52,807 bases of DNA from Gymnopus androsaceus JB14 (GCA_009733575.1 ML769790.1:1-52807); one strand, 5' to 3'. Counted from the stretch's first letter, positions 23,241-34,990 are shown. The notes: generated by a model not told the origin, from the sequence alone. Numbers and translations are program-made.

Positions 23241-23577
23241 CATCAGGAAAAATGGTCTGGGCCCAGAATGACCCCCAGGTCACTTAAGCAGCCTAGGCCA
23301 CCTAGGAATAATGCAAAAACTTTGGACACCTCAGGTATCCTAGGCCTCCTAAGCCTCCTAGGCATTCTGGGGGCCATCCTGGACTGTCCTAGGCTGTCCT
23401 GAGGCATCCTGAGGCAACCTGAGGATACCCTCAGAATTCCTAGGAGGCTTAGGAGGTTTAGGATGCCTAGGACACTGAGGATACCTGAGGTGTCCAAAGT
23501 TTTTGCATTATTCCTAGGTGACCTAGGCTGCCTAAGTGACCTGAGGTCATCCTAGGCCCAGGCCATTTTTCCTGATG
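23241..23577. mobile_element. Hairpin MITE, CATCAGGAAAAATGG ends
   Basis: 337 bp. The arms are inverted copies over more than 100 bp (CAGCCTAGG, AATAATGCAAAAACTTTGG, ACACCTCAGGTATCCT appear in both). The body is dense in CCTAGG and CCTGAGG. The ends differ from the CATCAGCAAAACCTG family after six bases, so it may be a sister family. The transcript would form one long hairpin. Confidence 0.75.
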
Positions 23578-23974
23578 CTCTATGATGTTATATTTCACGG
23601 AGTATTCTGCCCATTACTTTGATGACTTGTACTCCATCGGCTTACATCCTACTCTACCTCTGGTACTTCTCAAGAATGTTCCTATCCTACATCTGTTCAA
23701 TTTAAATCTGCAACCTTACTGTCTATTTTAATCTTGCCTGATACATGCTTCAAATTTCCGCAACCAACACAGGGATCTCCATTAGTCAGATTGGATTACG
23801 GTCCCAGTCTGAAGGCTTTATGTTCCTTGCACACTCTTTATTTTCTCTTTACATTCCTTTTATGCTACCTTTACATGAATTCAAAGACTTAGTTACAATT
23901 TTTCTCAGATGGTTCTACACTTCTGTTGTGATAGTTTGGTAACGTTGTAAGGAAACCATTACGGGCAATGCAGT

Positions 23975-23990
23975 ACTGTTTGGGTATATA
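23975..23990 (+). promoter_or_regulatory. TATA box of the 24.1-kb gene
   Basis: GGGTATATAAGATGC lies about 75 bp before the ATG at 24059, a usual distance for a fungal TATA element plus a short leader. Confidence 0.5.
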
Positions 23991-24265
23991 AGATGCTGCA
24001 GGCAAGATGTTTTTTTTTGTGTTTTTTTAACCCACATTCCTTGTCATTTTTTCTTATCATGGATGCTTTGCAACAGGCATTACAATTTCTTATGTCTCAG
24101 AGTGGCCAAGCCCTCTTGAATCAATTTTCTCAGCAGAATCAGCCCACAACTGGCAGTCCTTCCTTATCTTTTTCACTGAGTCAGGCTCCTCCTCTGCCTC
24201 CACTACAGCCTCCAGTACTGTCTTCTCAGCAGGCCAATGCGGCTTTGGTACCTCAGGCTCCTCAG

Positions 24266-24400
24266 GCTCTGCTGCCTCAGGCTCTGCTGCCTCAGGCTCT
24301 GCTGCCTCAGGCTCTGCTGCCTCAGGCTCTGCTGCCTCAGGCTCTGCTGCCTCAGGCTCTGCTGCCTCAGGCTCTGCTGCCTCAGGCTCTGCTGCCTCAG
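24266..24400 (+). repeat. 15-bp minisatellite, nine copies (LLPQA)
   Basis: GCTCTGCTGCCTCAG repeated nine times without change. The unit is a multiple of three, so copy-number change would keep the frame. Its perfect identity points to recent expansion. Confidence 0.9.
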
Positions 24401-24643
24401 GCTCAGCCTCTTTCCACAGCTGGTCTCCAGTTTTTAGTTCCTCAACAGCAGTCACAGCCTCTAGCACAATTGGAGTTACAGTCTTCTCTTCCTGCTCCAT
24501 CACAACCTTCTGTGCAGACTGAAACACAGGTGGAAGGCTCCAGTTCATATCCTGTGCCTTCCACCAAGGTGCATGTCATTCATCCTCTAAGTTTGTCCTC
24601 TTCTTTGGTTACATGACCTCCAGCATGCCAGCCAAATAGCTCA

Positions 24644-24907
24644 CATCAGCAAAACCTGTATTTTACGTTTTAATTCTCACAGCAATACTTAGAATTCCCA
24701 GTGCTCCCAGAGCTCCCAGCACTTGCCAGTACTGTCAGAAATATAAAATCATACATTATTTCCAAATAAGGTAATTTTGCAGCCTCTGGGAGCTTCTGGG
24801 AGCCCCCTCCTGCATTGGCTGGACCATCTGAGTGCTGGGACGCTGGAGCACTGGGAACTCTGGTCAGTCGCTCAAGCACTGCCCACGTCATGCAGGTTTT
24901 GCTGATG
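24644..24907. mobile_element. CATCAG-family MITE, copy 3, inside a reading frame
   Basis: 264 bp with perfect 15-bp ends CATCAGCAAAACCTG / CAGGTTTTGCTGATG. CA stands on both sides; removing the element with one CA joins NSS to MQMLASVASN in one frame, which supports a 2-bp target duplication. Nearly identical to copy 1. Confidence 0.8.
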
Positions 24908-25777
24908 CAATGCAGATGCTGGCATCTGTTGCTAGTAATACCAGCTCAGGCTCACAGGGTCACCCTCACATTACCATGGCACCAGGATTTCCTGCGCTGA
25001 CTGCTATTCAATGCTCCAATCAGACTCGAATGGGACATACCAGTGTCTCCCTTCCTCAGAGTAGTTCAAAAGCCAGGAAAACTTGGGGAAGGGCCATTCA
25101 GCCACCTAGGTTGGGGACAGAATCACCCAAATTGGATATAAGTGATTGTGTGAGACAAGCAGTGGGAGGAGAAGATATAGTCAATTTGGATGTTCTGGTA
25201 TACCCCCTCATGCCTGATAGTGGTGACCTCAAGGTACAAAGCTTACTGCCTTCTAGTTCTGTCATAATTATTTCTGATACCTGTTCCTTTAATGTTTTAG
25301 TACTATGGAAGTCCCAAGCAAGAGCTGGTTGGCTATGTATGGAACACTGAGAGCATTAATATGGTTCTCTCCTCTCTCAATATCTTCCATGAATTTCCCA
25401 ACCTTCCCATCACAACCTGCATATGTGACATTTTTGCTACCATCACAGAGAAGCTCAAGGAGCACTATGTTATTTCTGAGCCACCTCAACTTCCCAGTGG
25501 TATGGCATTCCCCACCCAAGATCAGCTTCCACTTCAGATATTAGCCTGGACAAATTGTGGCCATGCCAATGGCAAATACAAAACTCCTAAACTCACTACT
25601 GCATCATTTTGTCATGCCCTGTACCACCGATTTCACTATCTTCAACCCTCTAACCCTCCCGATCCTATGCATAACCTACCCTACCAACCCGACAACCGCC
25701 CGCTAAGTCCACGACATATCTCAGCTACTTCCATGCATGCTTACTACTCACCAATCCCACATCCCGCACATATATAA

Positions 25778-26206
25778 TCCGTAAACTCCCTTGGAGGATC
25801 CCTTGTCTTGATATTAACTTGTTTACTCCCGTATCTCTTGTTTTCTCTCTGTTTTCTTATACTCTTGTCAATTCATCTATTTTCTCATTACACGCTTGTT
25901 CTGGCTTCCGCTTTTCGACTCACGTGTTGACTTGACTACCAGCAAGCTCATATGACAATCAGACTCACCGCCGTCGACTATTCAATGTTGGCTCACACAA
26001 CTAGACTCAGAACTCACATTCGGGAGCTTTGGCATTCCCAATCCACCTGCTTCTCACTACTAGTCTTTGGCTAGTCCACCTGCACGCATATTCGATTGCA
26101 GATCTCGCCCGCCTTTTATACTAAAGGCCTCAAAGCTACTTTCAGTACCTTTCCCTAAGACCATCGACCCCGGTCTTACAATATCAAGACCAAACCATTG
26201 TCGAAT
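25778..26206. other. Leader or LTR-like sequence before gag
   Basis: ACATATATAATCC at about 25767 is TATA-like and is followed by CT-rich sequence (TCTCTTGTTTTCTCTCTG), as in a retroelement R-U5 or leader. No matching 3' LTR exists in the window, so its limits are unknown. Confidence 0.3.
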
Positions 26207-26893
26207 ATGTCGGGGACGTTCACGGTACCACCTTCCTCGTCCGCTGGACAACAGGAGGGTGACATACAACAACAACGAGAAGCTCCCGACTTTGGGAACT
26301 ACCAATGGGGAGAACGAGGACAACGCCTTTCTGCGGGATCCCAAGGATCCAGCACCAACAGGGTATTTGGATCATTACCCACTGAGGTTACCCCTCTGAC
26401 AGCCGCGGTAGCCTATGCACCTCCTGATCGGCAATACCTGCCAATACAGACAGTTGCACAGGGTCAACACATTCAGACCCTTCAACTGCCCACATCGGCA
26501 TTCCACCTGGGGCTACCCGCACTGCCAGGATCATCAGGAATCTCCCCTGATAATACTCAGGGTCGAAGACAATTCCATACAACGTCAATGGGAGTGGGAG
26601 TGTACCGCCTGACAGACATCTCACCATCTTTGAGGGGGACACATGCCCAACAAGCACCCCCACAGGAGCTTCGTTATACTCTGCAGGGAGCCCCTGACAA
26701 AGAACATCAGAATTCGGAAGCTCAACAATCAGAAACTAGCTCCCAACGGCGTAGGAGTAGTACCTTGGGGGACTTCATCTTGAGGGCAAGACAACCCTCC
26801 CTATCTTTGATAGAAATGGATCGATCAGGAGGAATGATTGGACCTCGACCATCCTCCGAGACCACATTCCAACTGCAGGATCTTCTGACGGCA

Positions 26894-27419
26894 GCTGTAG
26901 CTGTGAGATTATCGCATAACAGACCGATAAGTCTCGGGCTGGATTAATGCATAACTAACCAATAATAATCAGAAGTTCTTATGCATAATTTGGATTTCAC
27001 ATTTCTTTTTCCTTTTTTGATCATATATCAAGCCCCTGAGCCCTGACCCAACCCCTAGCCAACCCCTAACCTAACCCTTACCTACCCTAACCCTCTCCTA
27101 ACCACCCTAACCCTAACCTAACCCGGTCCGGGCCCGGACCGGACCCAGACCGCTTTCTAACCCTAACCTAACCCTTAAACCCTAACCCCTAACCTAACTT
27201 GACTCCTAACCTACCCTAACCCTAACCCTAACCCCCTGTGCAAAAATTACGTCAATCCATTCAAAAATGGCTTCAAAAACAGCAAAATACACTAAAATTT
27301 GGACTTAGAAATTGAAAAAGTTGACCAAAATGGCAGGGAAACCAGCTTATCGGTTAGTTATGCATTAATCCAGCCCAAGACTTTTCGGATTTTATGCGTA
27401 AATCTCACAGCAACTGGTG
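26894..27419. mobile_element. Short inverted-repeat element inserted in gag
   Basis: 526 bp. Ends contain GCTGTGAGATT...AATCTCACAGC and, further in, GGATTAATGCATAACTAACC in inverted order (about 55 bp of imperfect repeat). CTGACGGCA (26885) and CTGACAGCA (27420) flank it, a 9-bp near-perfect duplication. Both copies encode Leu-Thr-Ala in the same frame, so the gag frame is continuous if the element and one copy are ignored. Confidence 0.75.
27045..27236. repeat. Interstitial telomere-like CCCTAA tract
   Basis: Degenerate and perfect AACCCTAA units with a central GGTCCGGGCCCGGACC palindrome, all inside the short element in gag. Not a telomere, since coding remnants flank it on both sides. Confidence 0.8.
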
Positions 27420-30400
27420 CTGACAGCAAATCGTTGCACCTGGGCCAACCTGGCTCACATTTCCCATTACTTCCTGCGGGAGATGGGACTGCCAGTGGAA
27501 GGGAGTTTAACCCCTTCAGAGCTACGGGAAATGTTTCTTGAGGTATGCCGGCGACCCATACCAGTACAAGCGGGTCACCCCATGGTGTCCAGTTTCCTGT
27601 CCGTCGCAGAAAATCACTGCAACTTGCTGTGGTTCTTCAACGTGCTCTTGGATCCAGAAGTTATCCAGCGCATTAACGAGGCTTCCCAAACGTCTAACGC
27701 TGACAGGGGGCCACTTCCCCTCACCCCATCCTACCATGGAAATAGACCAGGTTTGGAATGGGACCAAGGGGGAAGAAGCATCTCTGCAGAGGCTGCACAA
27801 ATTGCTTGGGAAGCCTTGCACACACAATGGGAGGGAAATAACACTGTCCACCCGTCAATCACCCATTACAAATGGCAGCACGGAATTCGAACTGATCCCT
27901 TAGCATGAGCTACACCAGTTGCATCTCGGACGCTTGACCCAACAGTGCAATTGGGAGGGATACCTGAAGGTGGGGGGTCAGCTGCCATGGTCCGACCTTG
28001 ACAAGAGCGGATGACAAATAGACATCGCCCCGCTGATGTCCACCTGGAGGGCACCATGACTCCTCTGAGGGGAACATCTGCATTTGGAGATAGGTGGGGT
28101 CAAACCATCTATAGTGTAGCACTGTCAGGAGATGGGAGATTCAATGTGAGCATGCCCGAAACGCGACGTGTTTCCCATCAAATGCAATTGGATGAAATCA
28201 TGTTGAAACCTGGTGCAACACTCACCCCAGAAAAGTTGGAGCAGGCAAACAAGCTGAAACAGGCAATAGAGGAGGATGATGACCAGCAACAGTACCTGCT
28301 ACTTACTGTGAACGACGAAGGACAGCAGGCAGCTGACCCTACCTCTACTGCTCATAACCCCTCCCTTGCATCCTCCAATAACCCTCTGACTCTTCCACCC
28401 GAAGGACCACAAAACCGCATGCCGTATTTGCAACCACCATCGACGTGGAGAGAATGGGGGGAAAGTGTATCGTGAACACAGGAAGAGAATCCAGATGTCT
28501 TGGGGTCCCCAGGGTTACTCAAACCCGCTTCCCTTGAAACAGTACAGGAGGAAGATGGCGACAGTATCTATACAAACAAGGAGGAGGATCACACAGCTTG
28601 CCTGCCAAGGTCTCCACAATCTGCGGAAGGAACAAGAAGGGAAATCCCAATTCCGGAACCGAAGCAGAATGCAAGTGCTCCTCAGGTTTTTCGGACGATT
28701 GGGGAGCTCCCGCAAACACAACCTGAGCGCACTAGGTCAGAACCAGACGTGGGACGTAGCTCGTGGCCACAACATCAGAGAGTGAGGGAGGGACAGGCAA
28801 CGTGGCATATCTGAGATAGCCTGCCCCATAGTTCCAGACAGGCACTACAGGCAGAGGGAGGGATTGTGGGAGGAGAACCTCGAAGGGGGGAGGTAGAAAC
28901 CAGGTTACCAAAAGCCCTTTCGGATCCAGGCATAATAGGAAGAGGGGATTAAGAAGAGGGAGGGATAAGGAGAAATCAGTACCACACCCAGTGGCTGCCA
29001 TACTCAATCCCCACACAAACTGCATTCCAGCCTCCTACCCAATCCCCACAAAACCTTGCACCACCTGCCATTCCACTTAACACTTAAGGAGTGCCCCTGC
29101 CTGTTCAACCGCAAGGGCCAGCAAACATTCCATATGTGTACAGACCTCCCGCTCTCCCTCCTGCACCATTCATTCAAGCTCCAAATCAACTAAATTGGAA
29201 TTGGAACTATGTGAGTGCACAAGGGCAAAATGCTAATATGGGAGGAGGACCACCCAACCCAGATGGGCCAGGACCCCCAGGCGGATGGGGAGTGCCACCC
29301 GCGGGACCACCTACTGGACTGCCACTCGGACCATGGGGACAATTGGGACTGATGGGAGGGGGAGGACCACCACCAGGGGGACCTTACAGAGGGCTGCCAC
29401 CTGGACCACCTGGAGCACCTCCACCCCCAACAGGCTATCCTCAATGGTGGGATGGAATACATTGGATGGCGGTCCCAGGACCCCTGGGTGAAAGAGGCAA
29501 ACAGGGACCACCTGGAAGGGAGAATGGAGACTTCGAGCGGAAGGACAGGATCAATGCGGAATCAAAAATCAATGTCAGGAAACCTGACAATTTCACAGGA
29601 AAAGACTGTCAACTCTTCCACCTGTGGATATCGCAGATCCCACGAGTATTCGCAGCAAAACCCACAATCCATGAAGAGGACTCAACCAAGGTGGCATACG
29701 CAGTCAGTTTCCTCAGAGAAGCGGCTGCAATCCACTATCAGAATCTCCTGGACAGAGAGATTATGAGTGGAGTACAGAATACCACTCTTCATGTGTGGGA
29801 TGTCTTTGTGCAAGTCTTTGGTGAGATATTCGGTCTTCCAAACGAGAAATTGGATGCACAATCCAAACTCTCCTGGATATCCCAACAACCCTACGAATCC
29901 TTTGCCAATTTCATTGGTCGGTTCGAAGAATACGCCTTCCGAACAGGGTACAACAACGATGCCCTGATTCACAACCTGTTGTCTGCAGTACACGAGTGGT
30001 TAGTTCTTTCCATTGCAAGTCAACCCAACCCACCCGATACGTATGTCGGATGGACAAGGAGGATGATGCAACTCCATGGATTGGTAAGGGGATACTGAGA
30101 GGGGCTTCCTCGTCATTCCTCTGGAGCGACTCAAGTTGAACCCCAAATCGCGTACCAACCCTTACCTGCAATCCCATACGCTCAGGCTGTTCCGGTTCAA
30201 CCCCAATATCGGCCTGTAGCACACATTGAAGCAAATCCTGTAAACACACCACAGACGACAGCATCACAAGCTCGGAACTGGAGAAATCGACAAAGAGGAG
30301 CTGCCGCCTGGGAAGGAAACCCAGGAAACTCGCCCAACAGTCACCCGCAAGCACACTTGGAAGAAGTTAACAACATATCGGGCCACGGACATGGACACTC

Positions 30401-30937
30401 TTCCTCATCAGAACATGTTTGTGCTTGTCATGATGGGGGGGACTTTACAGGAGTTTCGCTTAGAGCAGCCAGAGTACCCTGGACACCGCAAGAGCGGGCG
30501 GAAATGAATCATCGGAGGGCGCAAAACCTCTGCCTACGATGTGGGGGCCAGGGCCATTATCAGGCAAGCTGCGAAAATCCTGAATCTAAACTGCCACCAA
30601 AGGAGGGTGGCAATGAGGGTGATTCAACTCACCCAAATAAGGATATCATGCATGCAGTGTTCTCTCCAGACGGAACCACCAGCCCAACAAGTCCTGGAAT
30701 GGGCATACTGCGGGCAGTGTTCTCTGTCGAGGATAGAGAGGAGTTGCAGAACAACTGGAAGCTCGTTGAAGACGAGGAGGTCCTTCCTTTCAGTTTGGAC
30801 TTGGGAAATGGAACGGGGGCTCCAGGAAGGAAATAGAGGAATCTCGGGGCCCCATTTCACCTGTCATAGGTCGAGCAGTGCACACGGGGGTGACACCAGC
30901 TTGACTATCCTCAAGGTCTCATAACTCCTTTATTGTC

Positions 30938-31552
30938 ATGACAAAACTACCATTTTCGAATACAGACATGGATGTAAATTATAACACATTAATAGATTCC
31001 AGTGCTACAAAATCTTTTGTCGATTGGTCCATCGCTAAGGCTTTCCCTCAAAACACTAAGAAACTGCTAACGCCAGTCCTTCTTGAACTATTTGACGAAA
31101 AGCCAACCTCAGTGGGAGCAATAACCTTAACTTTTACAGACGTTGTGAGCTTTGCGGACGGGACTCTCCATACTGTCGAGTTCTTTGTGACTTGGCTACA
31201 CCCAACAGCACCAATAGTGCTGGGACTGCCCTGGCTACAGGAACATAATGCAGATATCAACTGGACTGACCTGAGCCTAGGCTTCCACTTAACAAATGCA
31301 CGCATATCAGCTGCATTATGTGGGGAACTACAAATCCCAACCCAGGAGGAGATAGAGATGGAAGAAGGAGAGGAGGGGGAAGCGGGGAATGCAACACGAT
31401 CCAAGGAATGTCGTGGGTGGGACTTGGGGAAGGGATACATCCTGAAGAAAGACTGGGCTCAGGAGATCCCCTCCTCATGGATATTAATGAATGGCTGCAA
31501 AGAGAGGATGAATCGAGATGTAGGAGAGGGCAGGAGGAAGAAGGGGAGATAG
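30938..31552 (+). pseudogene. Ty3/gypsy protease region
   Basis: LIDSSATKSFVDWSIA corresponds to the retropepsin active-site loop DSGAT, with Ser in place of the Gly; IVLGLPWLQEHNADINW is the conserved flap/ILG block of gypsy proteases. It cleaves the gag-pol polyprotein. It lies in a different phase from gag, as often in gypsy elements. An acidic linker (EEIEMEEGEEGEAG) follows and the frame is lost before RT. The G-to-S change probably weakens the enzyme. Confidence 0.75.
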
Positions 31553-31847
31553 AAGAACAAGCAGGAGACTCCATAAACCCACCCAAAAACACAGCCAATC
31601 CATCACTGTTGCCCGACTCACCCGCAACTGTGGAACCTGTGAAAATCGAACTGGTGGATCAGCATTCGAACAGAGATTTAGGGAATGGGAATCTCGATGG
31701 GAGGAACGGACATCTAACTGGCCCGCATGCAAGCAATGAAGGAGGTGGAAGTACCAGCATTCCAAACCTCCCCCTAGAACAATACGTCCAGTACCAGAGT
31801 CAATCAACAAAATCCCATCTAGAGATGGGCGGACGCCGAGAGGGTCA

Positions 31848-32757
31848 ATGCGGAAGGTCAATTTCTTGCAAAAAAGCCAAAATCCAGTGTCACGAACATC
31901 CAACCCAAAGATCAAGGGGAAACCCATTAGCTTAATTGGGGCAGCCACTATGAGTCAATTATTGCGAGATGGAACGCCTGCGTATATGCTACATATCAAA
32001 CCTACCGATATTGAGTCTGCCTCAGAGATTGGACGCGGAGCAAAGGAGCCTCCATGTGCGGATAAGGCACCTACATCCAACATACCCAAACAGGAAGACA
32101 AGTGGACGGCGGACGAGATTGACAGAAGAGAAAGAGAAGAGGAGGAGGAAAGGAAGAAAGAGGAAATGGAGGAACTAAAGAAGCACATCCCTCTACAGTA
32201 CCAGGACTTCCTGGATGTATTCTCCCCAGGAATGGCTAAGGAATTGCCTCCTCACCGTCCCTACAACATCAAAATCAAGACGGAGGGTGATGCCCTTCCC
32301 AACATAGGAAAGCTCTACAATATATTGGAGGTGGAGTTGAAAGCACTCAAAGACTACCTGGACGACATGCTGGGAAAAGGGTTCATCCGATCCTCGAATT
32401 CACCTGCGGGAGCTCCAGTCCTATTCGCAAAGAAGAAAGACGGAACTCTGCGACTTTGTGTAGACTATCAAGCACTCAACAAACTCACCCGAAAGAACAG
32501 GTATCCCTTACCACTCATCGGAACACTGGTGGACCAGTTGCAGAAGGCAAAGATCTTCACAAAGATCAACTTATGGGCGGGATACAATAACGTGCGAATA
32601 GCGGAAGGTCACGAATGGAAGACAGCCTTTAGAACTTGCTACGGATTGTACGGGTACCTAGTCATGCCATTTGGATTGACAAACGCCCCATCCACCTTCC
32701 AATTCTTCATGAATGACATTTTCCACGATATGGTGGATATTTGCATTGTGGTCCCTC
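31848..32757 (+). pseudogene. Ty3/gypsy reverse transcriptase, truncated
   Basis: Recognisable are [107 protein letters not shown] and DMVDICIVV. The catalytic Asp of motif A is Asn here ([12 protein letters not shown]); the same segment shows Trp and Cys where the family has Arg. The frame stops at DICIVV, just before YxDD (motif C), where a deletion joins it to integrase sequence. Two of three catalytic Asp residues are therefore lost, along with all of RNase H and the integrase core. Confidence 0.85.
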
Positions 32758-33354
32758 GACTGGGACAAGGTGTCCTCGAATTCAGACCTCATTGTGATCC
32801 GCATGCATCAGCTCGCTACACGCGATCCCAAACTCCGCTTGGCATATGCTACGATTCGGGCTTCCTGACAATGTGCAATCAATGATTCCCTCAAAAGGAA
32901 CAATGGGAGATTCAATTTTCATGAGTACGAGGAAGGTATGTATGTTTGGCTCTGAGAGTCCCAACTCAAAGAGCAGAAGGGGAATAAAGGAGATTGGACG
33001 TACTCTGGTCCGTACATCATTCACCAGAAACGAGACCACAGATTGTACGTGCTTCGGGAGCTCAATGGAACCATTATGAAAAGGCATGTCAATACTCAGA
33101 GACTACGCTTATTTTTCTTTCGTCCAGATAATCAAACCTTAAAATCACGCCTTCCGACGTGTCTGAAGCCTAAGGAAGCTGCAGTTAACACTGTGGAACT
33201 GGAAGACGCGTTGAAACGCGATGAAATCGCATCCAATTCATACACGCTGAGTTCTTTTGCTGCTTCTGTTAAAATCTACTCCTCCCAATACGGTTCAAAA
33301 TGGGAACCGATCTCTGATGAGATCTTTTGGATGCGAGGCTATGCCTCTGAATGA
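32758..33354 (+). pseudogene. Ty3/gypsy integrase C-terminal end
   Basis: In another phase from RT the text reads [72 protein letters not shown], matching the tail of gypsy integrases (GPY/F-like module: SGPYIIH). TGA codons at 32866 and 32953 stand where Arg is expected (TIRAS-x-Q and VWL-x-ESQ). The core DDE domain is missing. No 3' LTR is recognised downstream. Confidence 0.7.
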
Positions 33355-34894
33355 CTAGCCGGCCACGAGGCAGCAAAGTCTTCTTTTTGGACTCTTTATT
33401 TTAACCTTATTTTAATCTCGAAATTCTCTCTCTTCGTTTTTCCCCCTCATTCTCTCTAATCTTCTTGCCACAATGTCTTACACTCCGCTCTATGCTCCTC
33501 AAAAAGCTTTCAAAGGCGCCACCGCCTCTCAAAATGGCCCGTCGCTCAGTCGACTCATCTCTTTGCACAAAGGTTATGAACCCAATCCGGACACTATTAC
33601 CCCTCCAAGCTCACCAACGAACAAGGTTACTCGTGAAGGGTTTAGGTTGTATTCAGACTCTGGGTCTTCTTTCTCCTTCAATCCCACTCTTCTCCTCTAC
33701 AATTTAAAGGGCTATACAGGCTCTCCCTTCATGGACTTCACTCCTGTTATTCCGAGTTATGTCAATTCTACCCCTTCCAATGTTCCTTATTTCTCTGCTA
33801 AAGACCTTTCCATCCCTAACAAGTATCTGCTGCCTCCCCCCGTTACGAGGAATGATCTTCTTTTCCCCATTACAGTTCCGGGGGGTATGCGTTCTCAATT
33901 TGCAGTCCCTTTTTATTACTTGAACCCTCAGATCACAAAACCTCCTTATGATCCATTTGCTATAGTCCCTTCGTTTAATGTTCCCATTTCAAGATCACTG
34001 ATGGGACGTTCTATTGGGGGATCTATTAACACCATGTTTCTTGCAGAGGAGAACGGACACATTCTCGACATTTTCCTTCGCCAACTCGCGGGCCAACCAA
34101 GAGGCATATATCGTCTGAAACCATACCTCGATCTTCTCAACTTCTTACAGTATCACTCCATCATCAAACTTCGACCCGTGGCACTCCCTCACTTCATCGC
34201 ACTAAAGGACCAGGTTTGAGGGGAAGTCACTTCTCTAAGCAATCTGGCTCTCCCGACACGTTACCCACCGATTCGAAACAAGAGGTTATTGTGGCAGGAC
34301 AAGTATGGAGGATGCCTACGTGCAGGATTTGAGAGGTTCGATTCGGGATCAGCGACTCCCTGCAGTCCAAGTTGCGTCCTTTGTACTCCAATAATGGCTG
34401 CAACTTTTCCCTTTACGTGCCAATCCACAACTTCTCGCCCACGTATGTGAAGACCTGGAGATGGAAGGACTCGAACGGGAAGAAGCACAAGTTTTCCTCC
34501 TCTGTCTGCTCCGATACCCTCGAACTCCAGTGGAACATGCCTTCCGCTGCTAGGACCTTCTCATTTCTAGGACCTGTCCACGATAGTCATGGGCACAAAT
34601 GCCGAGTGTCTGCGAATATTCATGAATACATTTGCATTCGGCACTTGAATGTTGAATGTTTGTTGTTGAAACATTCACATTCACATGAATGCACACTTGA
34701 ATGCGAATATCTATTTCAAGGTAGCAAACATTCAATCTTAGAACTTCGAATATATTCGAATATATTCAAGTGCATTCGAGTTAAAGACTTAATAGCTCAA
34801 TACCAATACAAAGAAAGTAAATAATCATGTTAAAATACTTTATTACTACTATAAACATAATGCATATACATCTCTAAATGCTATTGTAAGCTAC

Positions 34895-34990
34895 AAATTT
34901 GTGGCAGCATTGTGAATTGAACCCTGCTGGCCAGCTATCACAGGAAGGCCTGACCTTAATCCAGAGTCGGCACCCATGACCACTAAGCCA
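34895..34990 (-). repeat. tRNA-like pol III boxes (SINE-like) in the MITE
   Basis: On the minus strand TGGCTTAGTGGTC (box A) and, about 58 nt later, GGTTCAATTC (box B). The long spacing recalls Ser/Leu-type tRNAs, but I could not build a clean cloverleaf. Probably a SINE fragment within the element. Confidence 0.4.

Larger units (their letters stand above)
24059..25777 (+). pseudogene. Uncharacterised agaricomycete gene, N-terminal part, broken
   Basis: From ATG at 24059 it reads MDALQQALQFLMSQSGQALL, then a proline/glutamine-rich stretch with nine LLPQA repeats. A TGA at 24614 and the MITE at 24644-24907 interrupt it. Past the MITE the frame continues (MLASVASNTSSGSQG) to VYPLMPDSGDLK, a 67-nt intron (25234-25300), then YYGSPKQELVGYVWNTE and LPLQILAWTNCGHANGKYK. 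Blocks of this kind (PDSGDLxYYGSP, LPxQxLGWTNRGxANG) belong, as I remember, to a multi-copy uncharacterised protein family in agaricomycetes. No function is known to me. The end fades into pyrimidine-rich sequence near 25650, so the true stop is uncertain. Confidence 0.55.
26207..30836 (+). pseudogene. gag: Ty3/gypsy gag: N-terminal region, capsid, zinc knuckle
   Basis: One frame runs 26207-26893 and, past a 526-bp insertion, 27420-30836. The first part is low-complexity. A proline/glycine-rich stretch (29250-29450) precedes the capsid-like Retrotrans_gag region (DNFTGKDCQLFHLWISQI, IHEEDSTKVAYAVSFL, SKLSWISQQPYESFANFIGRF, about 29590-29930). A CCHC zinc knuckle, CLRCGGQGHYQASC, lies at about 30532-30573. 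The frame is cut by TGA at 27906, 27999, 28473, 28812 and 30096 and by TAA at 28950 and 29085; between them it stays open for more than 3.4 kb, so these are point mutations in one old frame, not separate genes. Gag packages the RNA in virus-like particles. Fungal retrotransposon; dead. Confidence 0.8.

Noticed and set aside
24090..24548. 152-codon minus-strand frame with AAEPE repeats
   Set aside because: Shadow of the 15-bp minisatellite on the opposite strand; the plus frame has ATG, TATA box and continues past the MITE.
29190..29511. Minus and alternative plus frames opposite gag (Trp/Ser- and Thr/Gly-rich)
   Set aside because: Out-of-phase readings of the proline/glycine-rich gag segment.
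34895..34990. Functional tRNA gene
   Set aside because: Box A and B are present but the arms do not pair into a cloverleaf and no acceptor stem is found.
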